DNA of 64,000 nucleotides from Rhodobacteraceae bacterium DSL-40 (GCA_003258405.1 QKPN01000009.1:1-64000); one strand, 5' to 3'; shown: positions 44,408 through 54,146, numbered from the stretch's first letter. Translations and numbers: made by a program. The notes: generated from the sequence alone by a model not told the origin.

Positions 44408-44980
44408 ATGACAGGTGGTGATGAACAGTTTCTGGATGGCCAGCTCCTGATCGCGATGCCCGGCATGGGCGATCCGCGGTTCGAGCGCGCGGTCGTCTTC
44501 ATGTGCGCGCACTCGCCCGAGGGCGCGATGGGGCTCATCATCAACAAGCCCGCCCCGGAGCTGCGCTTCCACACCCTGCTCGAACAGCTCAAGATCCCGT
44601 CGATGGTCGATCTCGACGAGACGCCGGTGCATTTCGGAGGTCCGGTCGAGCATGGCCGCGGCTTCGTGCTGCATTCCTCCGACTATGCCGTCGAAGGCGG
44701 CAGCCTGCGGGTCAATCCGAGCTTCGCCATGACCGCGACCCTTGATATCCTTCAGGACATGGCCCGCGGCGCCGGCCCTCACCGCGCGCTGCTGGCGCTG
44801 GGCTATTCCGGCTGGGGGCCGGGACAGCTCGAGAGCGAGATCCAGGAAAACGGCTGGCTCATCACCTCGGCGGAACCGGATCTCGTCTTTGCGGGCCGCG
44901 ATGACTGCAAGTGGGAGGCCGCGCTGCGCACCCTCTCGATCGACCCCCGTCTCCTTTCCGTCAGCGGCGGTCGGGCCTGA
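44408..44980 (+). CDS. YqgE/AlgH family protein (UPF0301)
   Basis: A 190-aa cytoplasmic protein. The start MTGGDEQFLDGQLLIAMPGM and the segments GAMGLIINKP and VHFGGPVEHGRGFVLHS are diagnostic of UPF0301. The C-terminal GYSGWGPGQLESEIQENGWL is also conserved. The function is unclear in general; earlier AlgH reports link it to transcription of alginate genes. The ATG at 44408 is preferred to that at 44321, whose N-terminus is not family-like. Confidence 0.9.
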   Translation: MTGGDEQFLDGQLLIAMPGMGDPRFERAVVFMCAHSPEGAMGLIINKPAPELRFHTLLEQLKIPSMVDLDETPVHFGGPVEHGRGFVLHSSDYAVEGGSLRVNPSFAMTATLDILQDMARGAGPHRALLALGYSGWGPGQLESEIQENGWLITSAEPDLVFAGRDDCKWEAALRTLSIDPRLLSVSGGRA

Positions 44981-45024
44981 TCCGAACCGGGCTTTCTGAT
45001 GATGCCGCCTCTCGCCGCGCTCGC

Positions 45025-45705
45025 TCAGCGTTGCCAGCCCATCTCGAGACGGCGGATCGCGGCGATGCGCTCTGCGGTGGGCGGGTGGCTTGCGAGCCAG
45101 ACCGGCGCACGGCCGCCGGCCCCGGCCAGCCGCTCGAGCTTGGCCAGAAGGCTCACCTGCGGACCCGTACCCAGCCCTGCCTTGGTCATCAGCGCCGCGG
45201 CATAGGCATCGGCCTCGTATTCGTCCGAGCGGGAGAGATGCGCGCCGAGGAGGCTCGCGGCGAGGTTGGCGATCAGCATCCCGATGCCGGGCAGCAGGCG
45301 CCCGAGGAGGATCGCGAGCCCGGCCCGGATCGCGTTCTGGCCGCTGAAATCCACCATCCGCCGCCGGGAATGGCCGAGCGCGACATGGCCGAGCTCATGG
45401 GCGATCACACCCGCGATCTCTTCTGCGCTCACCGAACCGCGGCGGAACGCCTCGTAGAAGCCGCGGGTGATGAAGATCCGCCCGTCCGGGGCAGCGAGCC
45501 CGTTGATCGGCTCTGCCTCGAGGATCCTCACCTTGAGCCCGGGCAGATCGAGCGCGCCGGCAAGCCGGCCGAAGACCGCCTCGAGCCGAGGATCGACGAG
45601 CGGGCGCGACTGGCCGTCGAGGGCTCGTGCCGTGCGCCAGACCGAGACCTGATACATCACGAGCCCGTAGAGCACCGCGAGGAGGATCGGCGTCAGATAG
45701 ACCAT
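45025..45705 (-). CDS. M48-family zinc metalloprotease
   Basis: A 226-aa membrane-anchored protease. The N-terminal helix is VYLTPILLAVLYGLVMYQV; the zinc motif HELGH stands in GVIAHELGHVALGHSRRR, and a downstream Glu in SRSDEYEADAYAA is the likely third ligand. It is shorter than HtpX and lacks TPR repeats, resembling the LoiP/YcaL type of envelope proteases. It is the last gene of the minus-strand MoxR/VWA run, 61 bp after the DUF6653 gene. Confidence 0.85.
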   Translation of the reverse strand: MVYLTPILLAVLYGLVMYQVSVWRTARALDGQSRPLVDPRLEAVFGRLAGALDLPGLKVRILEAEPINGLAAPDGRIFITRGFYEAFRRGSVSAEEIAGVIAHELGHVALGHSRRRMVDFSGQNAIRAGLAILLGRLLPGIGMLIANLAASLLGAHLSRSDEYEADAYAAALMTKAGLGTGPQVSLLAKLERLAGAGGRAPVWLASHPPTAERIAAIRRLEMGWQR

Positions 45706-45766
45706 GCGCCAAGCCTTTCGCCGGAGCGCGCCCGCCCGGTGCCAGTTCCCGCAATCGGAGGATCGT

Positions 45767-46279
45767 TCAGCGCAGCCATGCCGCATATATGGGGTGATCG
45801 GCGCTCATTTCATCGTAGAGCCACACCATTCTGTCGAGAAACCAGAATTTCGCCACCATGCTGAGGGTGACCCCCATCACGAGCGGCCAGGCCTGCTCGG
45901 TCCAGAGGCCGATGGCGATGAAGGGCAGCCCGGCCAGCGTGAATCCGAGGATGAACGGCATGGCGCGGGTGTAGTGCTGCGGCACCGGGATGACGGCGCG
46001 GTTGAGCCAGACCCGCTCGCCCATCACGGCCTTCGACATCCAGGCCTTCGTGCTCGCGGGGCGGGCGAAGGCGCGCGGATTGACCCAGGTCCAGAGCGCA
46101 AGCGCGGCCAGCAGGGCATAGAGCCAGCCCCCGAGCCCGTCGCGCCAGTAGAGCACGGCGCAGACGAGCGGCACGACCGGCACTCGCGACCAGCCGCTCC
46201 AGGGGTTGGCATGCCGCTCCCATGTTTCGGCATCCATGCCCTGAAGCCGGGCGATCCGTGCAAGCGGTCCACTCGCCAT
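45767..46279 (-). CDS. Small membrane protein, DUF6653-like
   Basis: A 170-aa inner-membrane protein with four hydrophobic segments. The N-terminal WERHANPWSGWSRVP and the C-terminal MVAKFWFLDRMVWLYDE are recognisable family blocks that I associate with DUF6653. The ATG at 46279 lies 4 bp after the VWA gene stop. The function is unknown. Confidence 0.75.
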   Translation of the reverse strand: MASGPLARIARLQGMDAETWERHANPWSGWSRVPVVPLVCAVLYWRDGLGGWLYALLAALALWTWVNPRAFARPASTKAWMSKAVMGERVWLNRAVIPVPQHYTRAMPFILGFTLAGLPFIAIGLWTEQAWPLVMGVTLSMVAKFWFLDRMVWLYDEMSADHPIYAAWLR

Positions 46280-46283
46280 CGAC

Positions 46284-47468
46284 CTACCGCGCCAGCGCCC
46301 GGATGCCTTCCTCGAGCCCCGAGAGGGTCATCGGATACATCCGGCCTTCGAAGATCTGCGAGATGAGCCCGATCGAGGGGGTATAGTCCCAGACCTGCTC
46401 GGCGAGCGGGTTGATCCAGATCGCGTGCGGCCAGGTCTCCAACACCCGGCGCAGCCAGACCTCGCCGCTCTCGGCGTTCCAGTGCTCGTTCGCCCCGCCC
46501 GGATAGACGATCTCATAGGGCGACATCGAGGCATCACCCACGAAGATCACGCGGTAGTCGCTGCCATAGGTGTGCAGGATGTCATGGGTCGGGATCTGTG
46601 CGTTCCAGCGCCGCCGGTTGTCGCGCCAGACGCCCTCGTAGAGACAGTTGTGGAAGTAGAAATATTCAAGATGCTTGAACTCGGCGTGTGCCGCGGAGAA
46701 GAGCTCCTCCACCACGCGGATATGCGGGTCCATCGAGCCGCCCACATCGAGAAAGAGCAACACCTTTACCGCATTGCGCCGCTCGGGCCGCGTTACCACG
46801 TCCAGCCAGCCCTGCTCGGCGGTGGCGCGGATCGTCGCATTGAGGTCGAGCTCGTCCGCCGCGCCGTCGCGAGCCCATTTCCTGAGGCGGCGAAGCGCGA
46901 CCTTGATGTTGCGCGTGCCGAGCTCGACCGTGTCGTCGAGATTGCGGAACTCGCGCTTGTCCCAGACCTTCACCGCCCGCTGGTGGCGGCTCTCGTCCTG
47001 GCCGATGCGCACGCCTTCCGGGTTGTAGCCATAGGCGCCGAAGGGCGAGGTGCCGGCGGTGCCGATCCACTTGTTGCCGCCCTGATGCCGGCCCTGCTGC
47101 TCGCGCAGACGCTCGGCCAGCGTCTTCATGAGCTTGTCGAATCCGCCGAGGGCCTCGATCTGCGCGCGTTCCTCGGCGCTCAGATGTTTCTCCGCGAGCT
47201 TCTGCAGCCACTCCTTTGGCAGGTCGATGCTCTCGAGAACCGCTTCGGGAGACAGCTCGCCGAGGCCGCCGAAGATCGTGGAAAACACACGGTCGAACCG
47301 GTCGAGATGCCGCTCGTCCTTCACCAGCGCACTGCGGGCGAGATAATAGAACCCCTCGGCGTCATAGAGCACGACATCGGCCGAGAGCGCCTCGAGAAAG
47401 CTCAGGTATTCCCGGAGCGAGACCGGAACCTTGGCGGCGCGTAGCCCCTCGAAGAAGCCGGTGAACAT
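46284..47468 (-). CDS. VWA-domain protein, CoxE-like
   Basis: A 394-aa cytoplasmic protein with a helical N-terminal half and a C-terminal von Willebrand A domain. The metal-site sequence is LLFLDVGGSMDPHI, where the usual DxSxS reads DVGGS, a deviation at the third position. Such proteins pair with MoxR AAA ATPases (here at 49895) and act as metal-insertion or complex-assembly chaperones, as RavA-ViaA and CoxD-CoxE do. The substrate here is unknown. Confidence 0.85.
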   Translation of the reverse strand: MFTGFFEGLRAAKVPVSLREYLSFLEALSADVVLYDAEGFYYLARSALVKDERHLDRFDRVFSTIFGGLGELSPEAVLESIDLPKEWLQKLAEKHLSAEERAQIEALGGFDKLMKTLAERLREQQGRHQGGNKWIGTAGTSPFGAYGYNPEGVRIGQDESRHQRAVKVWDKREFRNLDDTVELGTRNIKVALRRLRKWARDGAADELDLNATIRATAEQGWLDVVTRPERRNAVKVLLFLDVGGSMDPHIRVVEELFSAAHAEFKHLEYFYFHNCLYEGVWRDNRRRWNAQIPTHDILHTYGSDYRVIFVGDASMSPYEIVYPGGANEHWNAESGEVWLRRVLETWPHAIWINPLAEQVWDYTPSIGLISQIFEGRMYPMTLSGLEEGIRALAR

Positions 47469-47472
47469 CGCT

Positions 47473-47643
47473 CTAGAGAACCCCGAGGCGCTGGAGCATC
47501 ACCACGAGCGCCAGTGTCACCAGCGCGAAGAGGATGCCGTGCACGGCGCTGTACTGGAGGCGGTCGAGGCGGTCGCCGCCCCGGAGCCGGGCCTTGCGCC
47601 AACCGAACAACGCGCCGAGAATAAATGCAATGACGATCAGCAC
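47473..47643 (-). CDS. Small two-helix membrane protein (56 aa)
   Basis: A GTG start at 47643, with GAGG 5 bp upstream, gives a protein with a hydrophobic helix (LIVIAFILGALFGW), a basic loop (RKARLRGGDRLDR) and a second helix (GILFALVTLALVVML). It lies 7 bp after the DUF2927 lipoprotein stop and 4 bp before the VWA gene, so it fills the gap in the operon exactly. Similar tiny genes are common beside MoxR/VWA pairs in Rhodobacterales. The function is unknown. Confidence 0.7.
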   Translation of the reverse strand: MLIVIAFILGALFGWRKARLRGGDRLDRLQYSAVHGILFALVTLALVVMLQRLGVL

Positions 47644-47650
47644 CAGGGCC

Positions 47651-49003
47651 TCACTTGGGTTGCGGGGTGAGCATGGCCGTGATCTGCGCCTGTTCGCGCG
47701 CGAGCTCTCCCGAGTTGTCCCCGAAGCCGTAGCGCGCCCAGCGCAGACTGTCGAGCCGGGCCTCCTCGGCTGAATCGGTCTTGCCGAGATCGGCGAGCGC
47801 CTCCGCCTTGATCGAGAGCAGCCCTGCCACGAGGATCGCGTTCTGACCCGCAATCGCGGCCGGCACGTGCCGGTCAGCCAGCTCGATCGAGAGGTCGTAT
47901 TGCTCCATGCCGAGGGCAAGGGCAGAGACATGGACCGCCGCTTGTGCGGTGCGGATGTCCATGTCGCCAAACTCCTGCTGGAAGAGCCGGTAGGCATCGG
48001 TGAAATACTGCGCCGCCGCTACCGGGTCGCGCCGCAGGCTGAGGCGGCCGAGCGTGAGCAGCGAGACGCCGAGCCGCTGGTCCGGCGGGTCCATCTCAAG
48101 CGCGATCCGTGTGGCAGAGACCGCCGAGCGCAGCCGCTCCTCGCGGCTTGCCTGCTGCGAGAGCGCGGTCTCGATCTCGCCCGCCCAGGCACGCGACTCC
48201 GGCGCGCGCTTCTGGCTCGGCAGCCCGCGCCCCTGCGGATTGACCCGGTCGAGCACCTGCTGCACCTCCGCCGCGGCTTCGGCGCGCGTCATGCCGCTGC
48301 GAAATTCCGGCTGATAGAGCGTGCGCAAGATCAGCATGTCGAAGGAGGTTGCCGAACTGTGGAAATTGTCGTCGTTCCAGATCGAGTCGGGAAGCCGGTA
48401 GAGATCGTTTGCCGGCCCGAGCGCCTGGGTGATTTCCTCATTGAGGCAGTCGCGCACATCCTGTGGCGTCGTGTCGGGCGGCAGGAAGATCACAGCATGC
48501 GTGAGGGTCTTCTGGGTCGACCAGCGCGTGCGCGCCTCCGGCCGCTGCCGCAGAAAGTCACGCCAGTTGGTCACCCCGGGCACGATGAAACAGGCCGCAT
48601 CAGGAAAGAACCGCGCGATCTGCGATTCGGGCACCGCCTCGATCACGATCTGCGCCTGCGCCGCGCTGCCGGTCTCGGCGATATCGATTCCAGCCTCGGT
48701 CCGCAGCCGGGCGAGAAGGGCGTCGAGGTCGTGCCGGTACCCCTGAAGGGCTGGGCTCTGCATGTAGACCCGGACCGGCCGTTCGTAGCGCAGCATCCCC
48801 TTTAGCGTCTCGCCGCTCTCCAGCGCAAAGGTGAGATCGAGGAAATCCTCCGCCAGATCCGCATTCGAGCGAGCCACGCCGGTGGGCCGCGATGTGTCGC
48901 CGAACCGCACGCTCGAGATCGTCCGACGCTCGCCCTCTGGCAGCGCGCAGCCCGCAAGCGCAGCAAGCGCTGCGAGGAGCGCCAGGGTACGGAGTGGGAT
49001 CAT
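47651..49003 (-). CDS. DUF2927 lipoprotein
   Basis: A 450-aa predicted lipoprotein: the signal peptide ends with the lipobox LAGC (Cys19). The DUF2927 domain follows (about 50-240, including AACFIVPGVTNWRDFL), then a helical C-terminal region with TPR-like segments (SLLTLGRLSLRRDPVAAAQY). The ATG overlaps the GNAT gene stop by 4 bp. DUF2927 proteins are widespread in Rhodobacterales and uncharacterised; some have peptidase-like His/Glu motifs, which I do not see clearly here. Confidence 0.82.
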   Translation of the reverse strand: MIPLRTLALLAALAALAGCALPEGERRTISSVRFGDTSRPTGVARSNADLAEDFLDLTFALESGETLKGMLRYERPVRVYMQSPALQGYRHDLDALLARLRTEAGIDIAETGSAAQAQIVIEAVPESQIARFFPDAACFIVPGVTNWRDFLRQRPEARTRWSTQKTLTHAVIFLPPDTTPQDVRDCLNEEITQALGPANDLYRLPDSIWNDDNFHSSATSFDMLILRTLYQPEFRSGMTRAEAAAEVQQVLDRVNPQGRGLPSQKRAPESRAWAGEIETALSQQASREERLRSAVSATRIALEMDPPDQRLGVSLLTLGRLSLRRDPVAAAQYFTDAYRLFQQEFGDMDIRTAQAAVHVSALALGMEQYDLSIELADRHVPAAIAGQNAILVAGLLSIKAEALADLGKTDSAEEARLDSLRWARYGFGDNSGELAREQAQITAMLTPQPK

Positions 49004-49446
49004 CCCGGCCGCCGCCGATACTTGATGAAGGGCGTAAGTTCGCCCACGCGATCGTAAAGCGTGCGGGCGGTGGTGTTGAACTCCTGGGTCAGCCAGTAGA
49101 CGTGCGGTGTCCCGTTGGCATCCGCCGCCCGGTAGACCGCCTCGATCAGCGCCCGGCCCGCGCCGGTGCCGCGCGCCTCGGGACCGACATAGAGATCCTG
49201 CAGATAGCAGGCATCCTCGATCTGCCAGCCGTGACGGTGGTATATGTAATGCACGAGCCCGAGGGCATGGTCACCCTGAAGGGCGAGGATGCCGTGGTAG
49301 TCGGTCACAGCCGGATCGATCAGCCGCGCGAATGTCGTGGCGTAGATCTCTTCGGGCAACGATGTCTGGTAGAAGTCGAGATAGGAATGCCAAAGCGCCC
49401 GCCATTGCGCTTTGTCGGTCGCCTCGATCGGCCTGAGGTCGATCAT
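49000..49446 (-). CDS. GNAT-family N-acetyltransferase
   Basis: A 148-aa acetyltransferase starting MIDLRPIEATDKAQWRALW. The central CoA-binding strand and loop is YLQDLYVGPEARGTGAGRAL, and the end IEAVYRAADANGTPHVYWL to NTTARTLYDRVG completes the fold. It is coupled to the DUF2927 lipoprotein gene by a 4-bp overlap. The substrate is unknown, perhaps an amine or a protein N-terminus. Confidence 0.88.
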   Translation of the reverse strand: MIDLRPIEATDKAQWRALWHSYLDFYQTSLPEEIYATTFARLIDPAVTDYHGILALQGDHALGLVHYIYHRHGWQIEDACYLQDLYVGPEARGTGAGRALIEAVYRAADANGTPHVYWLTQEFNTTARTLYDRVGELTPFIKYRRRPG

Positions 49447-49489
49447 GACACCCTTCCTCCGGCGGCAGAACGGAGAAGGGTGGATGAGG

Positions 49490-49795
49490 TCAGCCCCGCA
49501 GCTTGCGGACGTTGGAGCGGGTCTTGGCGCGGATCGGGCGCAGCGCGGCCGAGGCCACGGTGACGGGATCGCTGCCCCGCGCAACTGCAACGGCGGCACT
49601 CTCGCCGGCCGCTGCAAAGGCTGTCGCCTTCTCGAGCACCATGCCGACGGCTTCGGGCGCGGTCATGCCGCCCTGACTCATCTTGACCGTGCGGCGGGCG
49701 ATGACTTCCGCGGCCGCGAGATTCATCTGTGTGTAGTGCACAGCGAGCGTGAACCACGCATTCGCCGCCTTCAGTGACATGAATTGACCCAGCAT
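49490..49795 (-). CDS. Small phasin-like helical protein
   Basis: A 101-aa cytoplasmic protein, almost all helix and without Cys. MLGQFMSLKAANAWFTLAVH is followed by an Ala-rich amphipathic region (AAAEVIARRTVKMSQGG to KATAFAAAGESAA), and the tail is basic (RAKTRSNVRKLRG). Homologues in Rhodobacterales are annotated variously as antifreeze protein or phasin. A granule-surface or DNA-binding role is possible. The ATG at 49795 is chosen over that at 49861. Confidence 0.6.
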   Translation of the reverse strand: MLGQFMSLKAANAWFTLAVHYTQMNLAAAEVIARRTVKMSQGGMTAPEAVGMVLEKATAFAAAGESAAVAVARGSDPVTVASAALRPIRAKTRSNVRKLRG

Positions 49796-49894
49796 GCTTG
49801 TTCTCTTCTTCTTCCAGGTTATGCTGCACCGCACAATAACGTAGCGCGGGCGCGTTGTCATCCGAATTCACGTGTATGGTCTCGCGCATAGGTG

Positions 49895-50737
<843 letters not shown>

Positions 50738-50937
50738 CGTTATTCCGTTCCTTGCCCAAGCATTGCGCAGGCACACTATCAAGGCCGACCGCTTAAGCAA
50801 GTTCCCTTAAGTTACTGGTGACAATCCCCGAGATTCCCTATATCGGGTGCAGCGGAAGACAACCGGGACGAGGCATGGGTGTGGGTGCCATGCGGGGCGA
50901 AGCCCGGGGCGCCTAGTGTTCAATTGAGGTTGCAGCG

Positions 50938-51360
50938 ATGAAAGCCGAGACGTCGTTTGAAGTTGATTACAAGCCCAGCGAAGACGAGCCCTTCATGAAC
51001 CCGCGACAGCAGGAATACTTCAGAAAGAAGCTCCTTGACTGGAAAAATTCCATCCTCGCGGAAAGCCGTGGCACCATCGAGCATATGCAGGAAGGTACCC
51101 GGAACATCCCCGATATTGCCGACCGGGCGAGCGAGGAGACCGACCGGGCGCTCGAGCTGCGCACGCGCGACCGTCAGCGCAAGGTGGTTGCGAAGATCGA
51201 TGCCGCCCTCCGGCGCATCGAGGAAGGTTCCTACGGCTACTGCGAGGAGACCGGCGAGCCGATCTCGCTCAAGCGCCTCGATGCCCGTCCGATCGCGACC
51301 CTGAGCCTCGAGGCGCAGGAACGCCACGAGCGCAAGGAGCGCGTCCACCGCGACGACTAG
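50938..51360 (+). CDS. dksA: DksA-family RNA polymerase-binding regulator
   Basis: A 140-aa DksA. The coiled-coil arm ends around DIADRASEETDRALEL, carrying the functional Asp pair region, and the globular part has GSYGYCEETGEPISLKRLDA. Of the four zinc Cys of classical DksA only the first remains (CEET instead of CxxC, and LSLEAQ in place of the second pair), as in Rhodobacter DksA and other Cys-poor forms. It modulates rRNA and amino acid promoters with ppGpp. Divergent from the MoxR gene. Confidence 0.9.
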   Translation: MKAETSFEVDYKPSEDEPFMNPRQQEYFRKKLLDWKNSILAESRGTIEHMQEGTRNIPDIADRASEETDRALELRTRDRQRKVVAKIDAALRRIEEGSYGYCEETGEPISLKRLDARPIATLSLEAQERHERKERVHRDD

Positions 51361-51400
51361 GGTTCAGGCAAGGCCTGCCTTTGTCGCGTTTTCGATGATC

Positions 51401-51425
51401 GGCCCGGCCCTTGTGTCGGGCCTTT
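51401..51425 (+). terminator. Terminator after dksA
   Basis: GGCCCG (51401-51406) pairs with CGGGCC (51417-51422) around a 10-base loop, followed by TTTT. It lies 40 bp after the dksA stop and could also serve the convergent gene at 51462. Confidence 0.65.
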
Positions 51426-51461
51426 TCATTGCTCGACCAGCGCGATCGGGCGCGGGGGAGC

Positions 51462-51899
51462 TCAGCTCGTCGGCGGTTTGCAGGTCAGCGCGTGATCCGT
51501 CACCTCGCTCATCTTCTGGATCAGGGGCGTTCCATTGTCGGTGCCAGCCTCGACGATGAGGATCTCGCCATTCCGCCGGATGTGCCGGAAGCAGGCGGTT
51601 CCCTCGATATCCCAGTGGAAGCAGTAGAGTGGCGCGCTGTAGTCCCAGGTTCCCTGCATGCAGGTGCCGTCATAAAGCTGCAGCGTGACGTTGTGCGTGC
51701 CCGGATAATAGTGCTCGTAGGCCCAGAGTTCGCCCTCGATGCGGTAGACCAGCGTCCGGCCCTCGGCCATCGCGCGCCATTCCGCAGCGGGAATGTCGGC
51801 CGTCACACCATCCTCGGAGGAAACCGCGAGCGAATCCGCCAAGCCCGCGGGTGCCACGGTGAGGCAGGTTAACAGAAGCAGGGAAGAAAGCGGTTTCAT
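51462..51899 (-). CDS. Secreted protein with Cys pairs, unknown family
   Basis: A 145-aa exported protein. The signal peptide (MKPLSSLLLLTCLTVAPAGLA) is followed by a beta-rich domain with WRAMAEGRTLVYRIEGELWA, YDGTCMQGTWDY, LYCFHWDIEGTACFRHI and a final Cys in ALTCKP. The Cys residues suggest disulfides. Similar short proteins of Rhodobacterales carry no name. In-frame ATGs at 51905 and 51908 are alternatives. It is convergent with dksA and divergent from the nuclease gene. Confidence 0.7.
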   Translation of the reverse strand: MKPLSSLLLLTCLTVAPAGLADSLAVSSEDGVTADIPAAEWRAMAEGRTLVYRIEGELWAYEHYYPGTHNVTLQLYDGTCMQGTWDYSAPLYCFHWDIEGTACFRHIRRNGEILIVEAGTDNGTPLIQKMSEVTDHALTCKPPTS

Positions 51900-52018
51900 T
51901 CGCATCATCCGTCGCGCGCCCCGGAGCGGGGCAGGAACCTTGTCGGCGCGCCGGTTCGGCTCTGGCGCAGGCGCGTGGTTAACCATATGTTCGCAGTCCC
52001 CTCAGCACAACATGCGAC

Positions 52019-52720
52019 ATGGCAATCCTTTCCTTTCCCGCGCTCTCCCGTTCCGCGCGTCGTTTCGGTCTCGCCGCAGGCCTTTCGCTCGCCCTTGCCG
52101 GCGGCGTCCGTGCCGAGATTTCCGGCGCGCCGCGGCTGATGGATGGCGATACCTTCGACATCGGCCTCGTCCGCATCCGCCTCCACGGCGTCGATGCGCC
52201 GGAGATCGGCCAGCGCTGCGCCGAGGCTGGCGGCGGCACCTGGGATTGCGGCACTGCAGCGGCAAACCGCCTCGCCGCCCTCGCCGCGAAGGGTGATTTC
52301 ATCTGCACCGGTCGCGAGCGCGACCCCTATGGCCGGGTCGTCGCCTCCTGCACAGCCAATGGCGCAGATATCGGCGCTGCGCTCGTCCGCGAGGGGCTCG
52401 CCTGGGCCTATACGGAATACAGCGACGATTACGCCGAGCTCGAGGCCGAGGCCCGTGCCGCCCGACGCGGGATCTGGCAGGCCGAAACCCAGGCCGCCTG
52501 GGACTACCGCGCCGACCGCTGGCAGCGCGCGGCTGCCGTCGCGCCGCGGTTGAACTGCCCGATCAAGGGCAACATCAACGCGAAGGGCGAGCGGATCTAC
52601 CACACGCCCTGGTCGAAATACTATTCCCGCACCCGTATCGACGAGGCGGCTGGCGAGAGGTGGTTCTGCGACGAGGCCGAAGCTGAAGCTGCAGGCTGGC
52701 GCCGTGCCGCCGGGCGCTGA
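52019..52720 (+). CDS. Secreted thermonuclease-family (SNase) protein
   Basis: A 233-aa exported nuclease-like protein. The signal peptide ends near GGVRAE, and the staphylococcal nuclease fold follows: MDGDTFDIGLVRIRLHGVDAPEIGQRC, then RDPYGRVVASC and LVREGLAWAYTEYSDDY. Arg and Glu/Asp residues of the active site are present in these blocks. The C-terminal part (CPIKGNINAKGERIYHTPWS) resembles the extra domain of ExoI-like proteins. It probably cleaves extracellular DNA or acts as a periplasmic nuclease. Confidence 0.85.
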   Translation: MAILSFPALSRSARRFGLAAGLSLALAGGVRAEISGAPRLMDGDTFDIGLVRIRLHGVDAPEIGQRCAEAGGGTWDCGTAAANRLAALAAKGDFICTGRERDPYGRVVASCTANGADIGAALVREGLAWAYTEYSDDYAELEAEARAARRGIWQAETQAAWDYRADRWQRAAAVAPRLNCPIKGNINAKGERIYHTPWSKYYSRTRIDEAAGERWFCDEAEAEAAGWRRAAGR

Positions 52721-52749
52721 GATGCGGTTCGGTGTGGGCAGGGCGCCAC

Positions 52750-53740
52750 TCACCGGGCGATGCCCTGCGGCAGCCGCCCGGCGCTGATCTCGCGCGTCGG
52801 ATTGAGGAGCCGCGCCTCGTGTCGATGCGTGGACGGGGCCTCGAAGCTGTTGAGAAAGAGCCGTCGCGAGAAGCGGAAACCCAGTGCACAGCTGATCCCG
52901 GTCAAGCTCTTGAGATAGGCCAGCTCCTCGATCGCCTCCACGTCTTCGACGACGATGATCATGCCGAGCGAAGTGCCAAGCGCCTTGATCGCGCGCAGGA
53001 TGCTCTGGTGCGCGGCCCATCATGTCCGAGGATGGCCGCATGCCCGAAAGCCTGCGGGCCTGGGCGGCGAGAAGCCGGTCGCCGGCGCCGTGGCCATGGT
53101 AGTCTTTGATGTTCTCGAGGCCGTCCAGGGCCGCCGCTTTTCGTGCGGGGGCCGTTCGGGCTCGCTCGTGTGATTGAGATAGAGTGCCTTTGCCACCTGG
53201 ATGAGTTCTGCGAGGATTTCGACCTCTTCGGGCGCGGCATTCTTGCCGCCATAGATGACGTCGGTCATCTCTTCGGAATTGAACAGCCAGAACGGAAGCT
53301 TCAGGTTTTCCGCCCCGATCGTCGCCGCCTTGCTCCCGAAAACCCGGCCGTATTTCGTTCTGCACGTCAAGAAGCACGATGCGGAGATCGTCGCGGGCCT
53401 CCGATATCGCGTTGAGGATCGAGGCCGCGGCGGTGGACTTGCCGACCCCGGTAACGCCCGCGATCGAGACGTGCCTGGTGAGCAGATGATCGGTGTTCAC
53501 ATATACCGCGATCGCGGCATTCTCCGCGATACGGTCGATGCGGATCGAGTGCCGACCGCCGGAACCGAATATAAGGCTGAGCTCCTCGGGGCCGATCGCG
53601 GCATAAGTCCGCACCCCACGCCGGAACCGGAAGCCCTCCGCGCCACGCTCGATCTCTTCCATGAGTTCGACCCGGGCCAGAGCTGTTGAGCCATCCTCGC
53701 ACCCGGCCGCATTGCCACTGAGTGACACCTCGGAGATCAT
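52750..53740 (-). pseudogene. Relic of a HerA/DUF87-type P-loop ATPase
   Basis: From 53740 the minus strand reads MISEVSLSGN and then RIAENAAIAVYVNTDHLLTR and GVTGVGKSTAAASILNAI (Walker A). A frameshift near 53350 moves to KAATIGAENLKLPFWLFNSE and EILAELIQVAKALYLNH. Later frames carry DMMGRAPEH and IIVVEDVEAIEELAYLKSLT near the end. The order is that of hexameric HerA/DUF87 ATPases, which act in DNA end processing, conjugation or defence systems. At least three frame changes make it non-functional. No NurA, SIR2 or other partner is seen beside it. Confidence 0.65.
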
Positions 53741-54146
53741 CCCGACTGGCCGCGGAGCGCGAGAACTCCGCCGACAGTCGCTGCCGCGCTGCCGCACTCG
53801 GCAAGCGGTGCCATCTGGAGGCCGACATTCGCCCGCGCGCCCTGATCGGAGAAGATGTTCCCGACCTGACGGGAACCGGCTGCGACCTCCGCTTGAAACT
53901 CATCCGACACACGGCTCTCCAAACACTGCGAAGGCGGGGTCATTACTGCGCGATCCGAATTGCCATTTCGTAAAGCGGCTCGCGTGACAGGCGCGAGGCG
54001 TCGCCAAGATCTGGCGCACGACCGCGCTGGAGCCCCTGCCAGAAATCTCCGGACCCGCCGCGCGTCGCTCCACCTTCCCTGCGCTTGACAGTCGCGGCTC
54101 GCGCTCTCCATCCTTTGGGCAACGCCTTTGGGGGGGGAGCGCTCGG
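53741..54146. other. Gap between HerA relic and TPR gene
   Basis: About 400 bp without a convincing gene; short frames on both strands match nothing. The far end holds GGGGGGGAG, which serves as the ribosome site of the small frame at 54147. Confidence 0.4.

Noticed and set aside
51905-53797. Single 630-codon minus-strand frame through the HerA-like region and the nuclease gene
   Set aside because: Only its first 130 or so codons look like the ATPase; the rest is read-through in the wrong frame and antisense to the nuclease.
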